Below the pieces are notes generated by a model. The model worked only from the letters and a program-made list of their open reading frames with translations, had not been told where the DNA came from and searched no databases. The position numbers were made by a program, and so were the translations under genes. A stretch of 64,000 nucleotides of DNA, from the NCBI RefSeq assembly GCF_001921845.1, contig NZ_MSJM01000002.1, forward strand, positions 248,001 to 312,000, read 5' to 3'. Each line of letters starts with the position of its first letter. Position 1 is the stretch's first letter. Of this stretch, positions 62,978 through 64,000 are shown piece by piece. Source of the DNA: Streptococcus cuniculi. Its GTDB lineage: Bacteria; Bacillota; Bacilli; Lactobacillales; Streptococcaceae.

Positions 62978-64000
62978 TTATTTGACCAATTCGTAAATGG
63001 CTTCTGCGTAAATCGCTGCCGCTCTCATCAGGTCTTCGACATCCGCAAATTCATTGGCTTGGTGCATAGTGTCTGTATAGCCTGGGAACATGGCACCGTA
63101 AGCCACACCGCGTTTCAAGAGGCGACCAAAGGTTCCACCACCGATAACTTGTTCATGACCACGCAAGCCTGTTTGGCGTTCGTAGACATCTAAAAGTGTC
63201 GCAACAAGCGGATCTTCCATCGGTACATAGTGCGGTGTGTGCCCGTGTTCTGACAAGGTCACATCCGCTACCGCAAGTTGTTTCAAGACGGCCTGAATCT
63301 CTTCTGGTGTCGTGCCTTTTGGATAACGGAAATTGAGGGCAATGGTGTTGTCAGCTGCTGTTTCTTCAAAGCGGAAAACACCTGCATTCATGGACAAGGC
63401 CCCCATCTTCTCATCGGTGTGAGCCACACCCAGCGCTTCACCCTTATGGTCTTCAAACAAGATGTCGCCTGCAATGGCAAGGTAATCCTTGGCTGGTCCT
63501 GCAAAGTCAAACTGGTTCAAGAAACGAGCGAGATAAGTCGCACCATTGATACCAGACTGCGGAGAGGCTCCGTGGGCTGATTTTCCGATGATAGTGACCT
63601 TGTATGTACCATCTTCTTCTAAAAGCTCAAAGCGCACTTGATGTTCTGCGGCAAAGGCTGCTAATTTGTCTGCAAGTTCTGGTAATTCACCTGATACGAG
63701 AGCTGTTGCAGATTCTGGCACCATATTTTCCCGCAAACCGCCTGTAAAGCTGTGCAAGCGTGCTGCGCCGCTATTTCCCCCAGCAAAATGGAGATACGCG
63801 GTGATATTTCCTTTCTCACCATTGATAATTGGGAACTCCGCATCTGGTGAGAAGCCAAAATCAGGCTCTTTGACACCGCTGTGCTCGAAGTAATAATCCA
63901 TGTCTGCCCAGCCAGATTCTTCGTCTGTTCCGACAACAAAACGGACTTTCTTGGAAATAGGCAAGCCCAATTCCTTGATAATCTTGAGACCGTAGTAGCA
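62978..64000 (-). CDS. pepV: Dipeptidase PepV, N-terminus beyond the window
   Basis: C-terminal part (about 340 residues) of an M20 family zinc dipeptidase. Present here: GTDEESGWADMDYYF with the catalytic glutamate pair and aspartate, the inserted lid domain with SAHGASPQSGINGATY, and the C-terminal histidine segment IGGGTFGRLLKRGVAYGAMFPG. The first zinc ligands lie right of base 64000. The reading frame runs to the window edge. PepV-type enzymes cleave N-terminal dipeptides with unblocked amino groups in the cytoplasm. Confidence 0.94.
   Translation of the reverse strand, partial: CYYGLKIIKELGLPISKKVRFVVGTDEESGWADMDYYFEHSGVKEPDFGFSPDAEFPIINGEKGNITAYLHFAGGNSGAARLHSFTGGLRENMVPESATALVSGELPELADKLAAFAAEHQVRFELLEEDGTYKVTIIGKSAHGASPQSGINGATYLARFLNQFDFAGPAKDYLAIAGDILFEDHKGEALGVAHTDEKMGALSMNAGVFRFEETAADNTIALNFRYPKGTTPEEIQAVLKQLAVADVTLSEHGHTPHYVPMEDPLVATLLDVYERQTGLRGHEQVIGGGTFGRLLKRGVAYGAMFPGYTDTMHQANEFADVEDLMRAAAIYAEAIYELVK

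Overview
The window is ordinary chromosomal DNA of a Streptococcus. The evidence is a tmRNA with the streptococcal tag AKNTNSYALAA, the dnaG-rpoD-DUF59 cluster, a sortase-anchored (LPKTG) pullulanase of the SpuA/PulA type, the mannitol order mtlA-mtlR-mtlF-mtlD, and the pyk-pfkA-dnaE block. The overall style (moderate GC, dispersed palindromic repeats, CcpA/cre-like sites) resembles S. suis and related animal streptococci, but species cannot be fixed from the sequence alone. No prophage, conjugative element, intact insertion sequence or CRISPR array was seen.

Layout. 1-5.6 kb (+): the end of a voltage-gated K+ channel, an XRE regulator, a PadR-controlled envelope-stress-like operon (HAAS/DUF1700 and DUF4097 proteins) and a cation diffusion facilitator. 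5.6-5.9 kb: a run of palindromes including a dispersed repeat. 5.9-19.7 kb (-): a small membrane protein, a RelB/RelE-type toxin-antitoxin pair, the mannitol PTS operon with a recognisable MtlR operator, a polar amino-acid ABC transporter, two orphan immunity-like genes (SUKH and TipC-like), glmS with a long leader, a signal-peptidase-like protein that lacks both catalytic residues, and an SGNH hydrolase. 19.8-23.7 kb: a DadA-like oxidoreductase, a zinc alcohol dehydrogenase and an MFS transporter, with short mobile-looking repeats between them. 23.8-28.9 kb: a PEP-dependent dihydroxyacetone kinase operon (two small Lin0368-like membrane proteins, dhaL, dhaK, dhaM, a divergent triosephosphate isomerase, rpiB) with a divergent DeoR regulator; it resembles the listerial gol operon. 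28.9-34.7 kb (-): pyk, pfkA, dnaE. 34.9-36.9 kb (+): a YtrA-type GntR regulator with an ABC exporter. 36.9-42.5 kb (-): pullulanase and adenosine deaminase. 42.7-43.1 kb: tRNA-Ser(GGA) and tmRNA. 43.2-49.5 kb: TVP38 protein, DUF59 protein, rpoD, dnaG, mscL, galE, rpsU. 49.7-53.5 kb (-): TIGR01906 protein, HAD phosphatase, Nudix hydrolase, acyl-ACP thioesterase, hemW. 53.7-60.8 kb (-): glycogen phosphorylase, then the nucleoside salvage operon rpiA-deoB-(broken dfsB-like gene)-RelA/SpoT-like gene-punA-deoD. 60.9-64 kb (-): lemA, a TPM protein, a uracil-DNA-glycosylase-family protein and the C-terminal part of pepV.

How the genes work together. Much of the window is carbon handling that meets at glycolysis and the pentose phosphate pathway: mannitol uptake to fructose-6-phosphate, dihydroxyacetone phosphorylation plus triose and pentose isomerases, alpha-glucan breakdown outside (pullulanase) and inside (phosphorylase) the cell, and ribose salvage from nucleosides feeding the same pool. 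Promoters of pulA, glgP, deoB and rpiA carry cre-like sites, consistent with CcpA control.

The most unusual structure is a roughly 490-bp array of ten 40-49-bp units between rpoD and the DUF59 gene. Most units can form a hairpin, with matching base changes on both sides of the stem. Other points worth a second look are the catalytically dead signal peptidase homologue, the RelA/SpoT-like protein inside the nucleoside operon, the degenerate second IIB domain of MtlA, and two genes (mtlR, hemW) with a -10 box six bases before the start codon.
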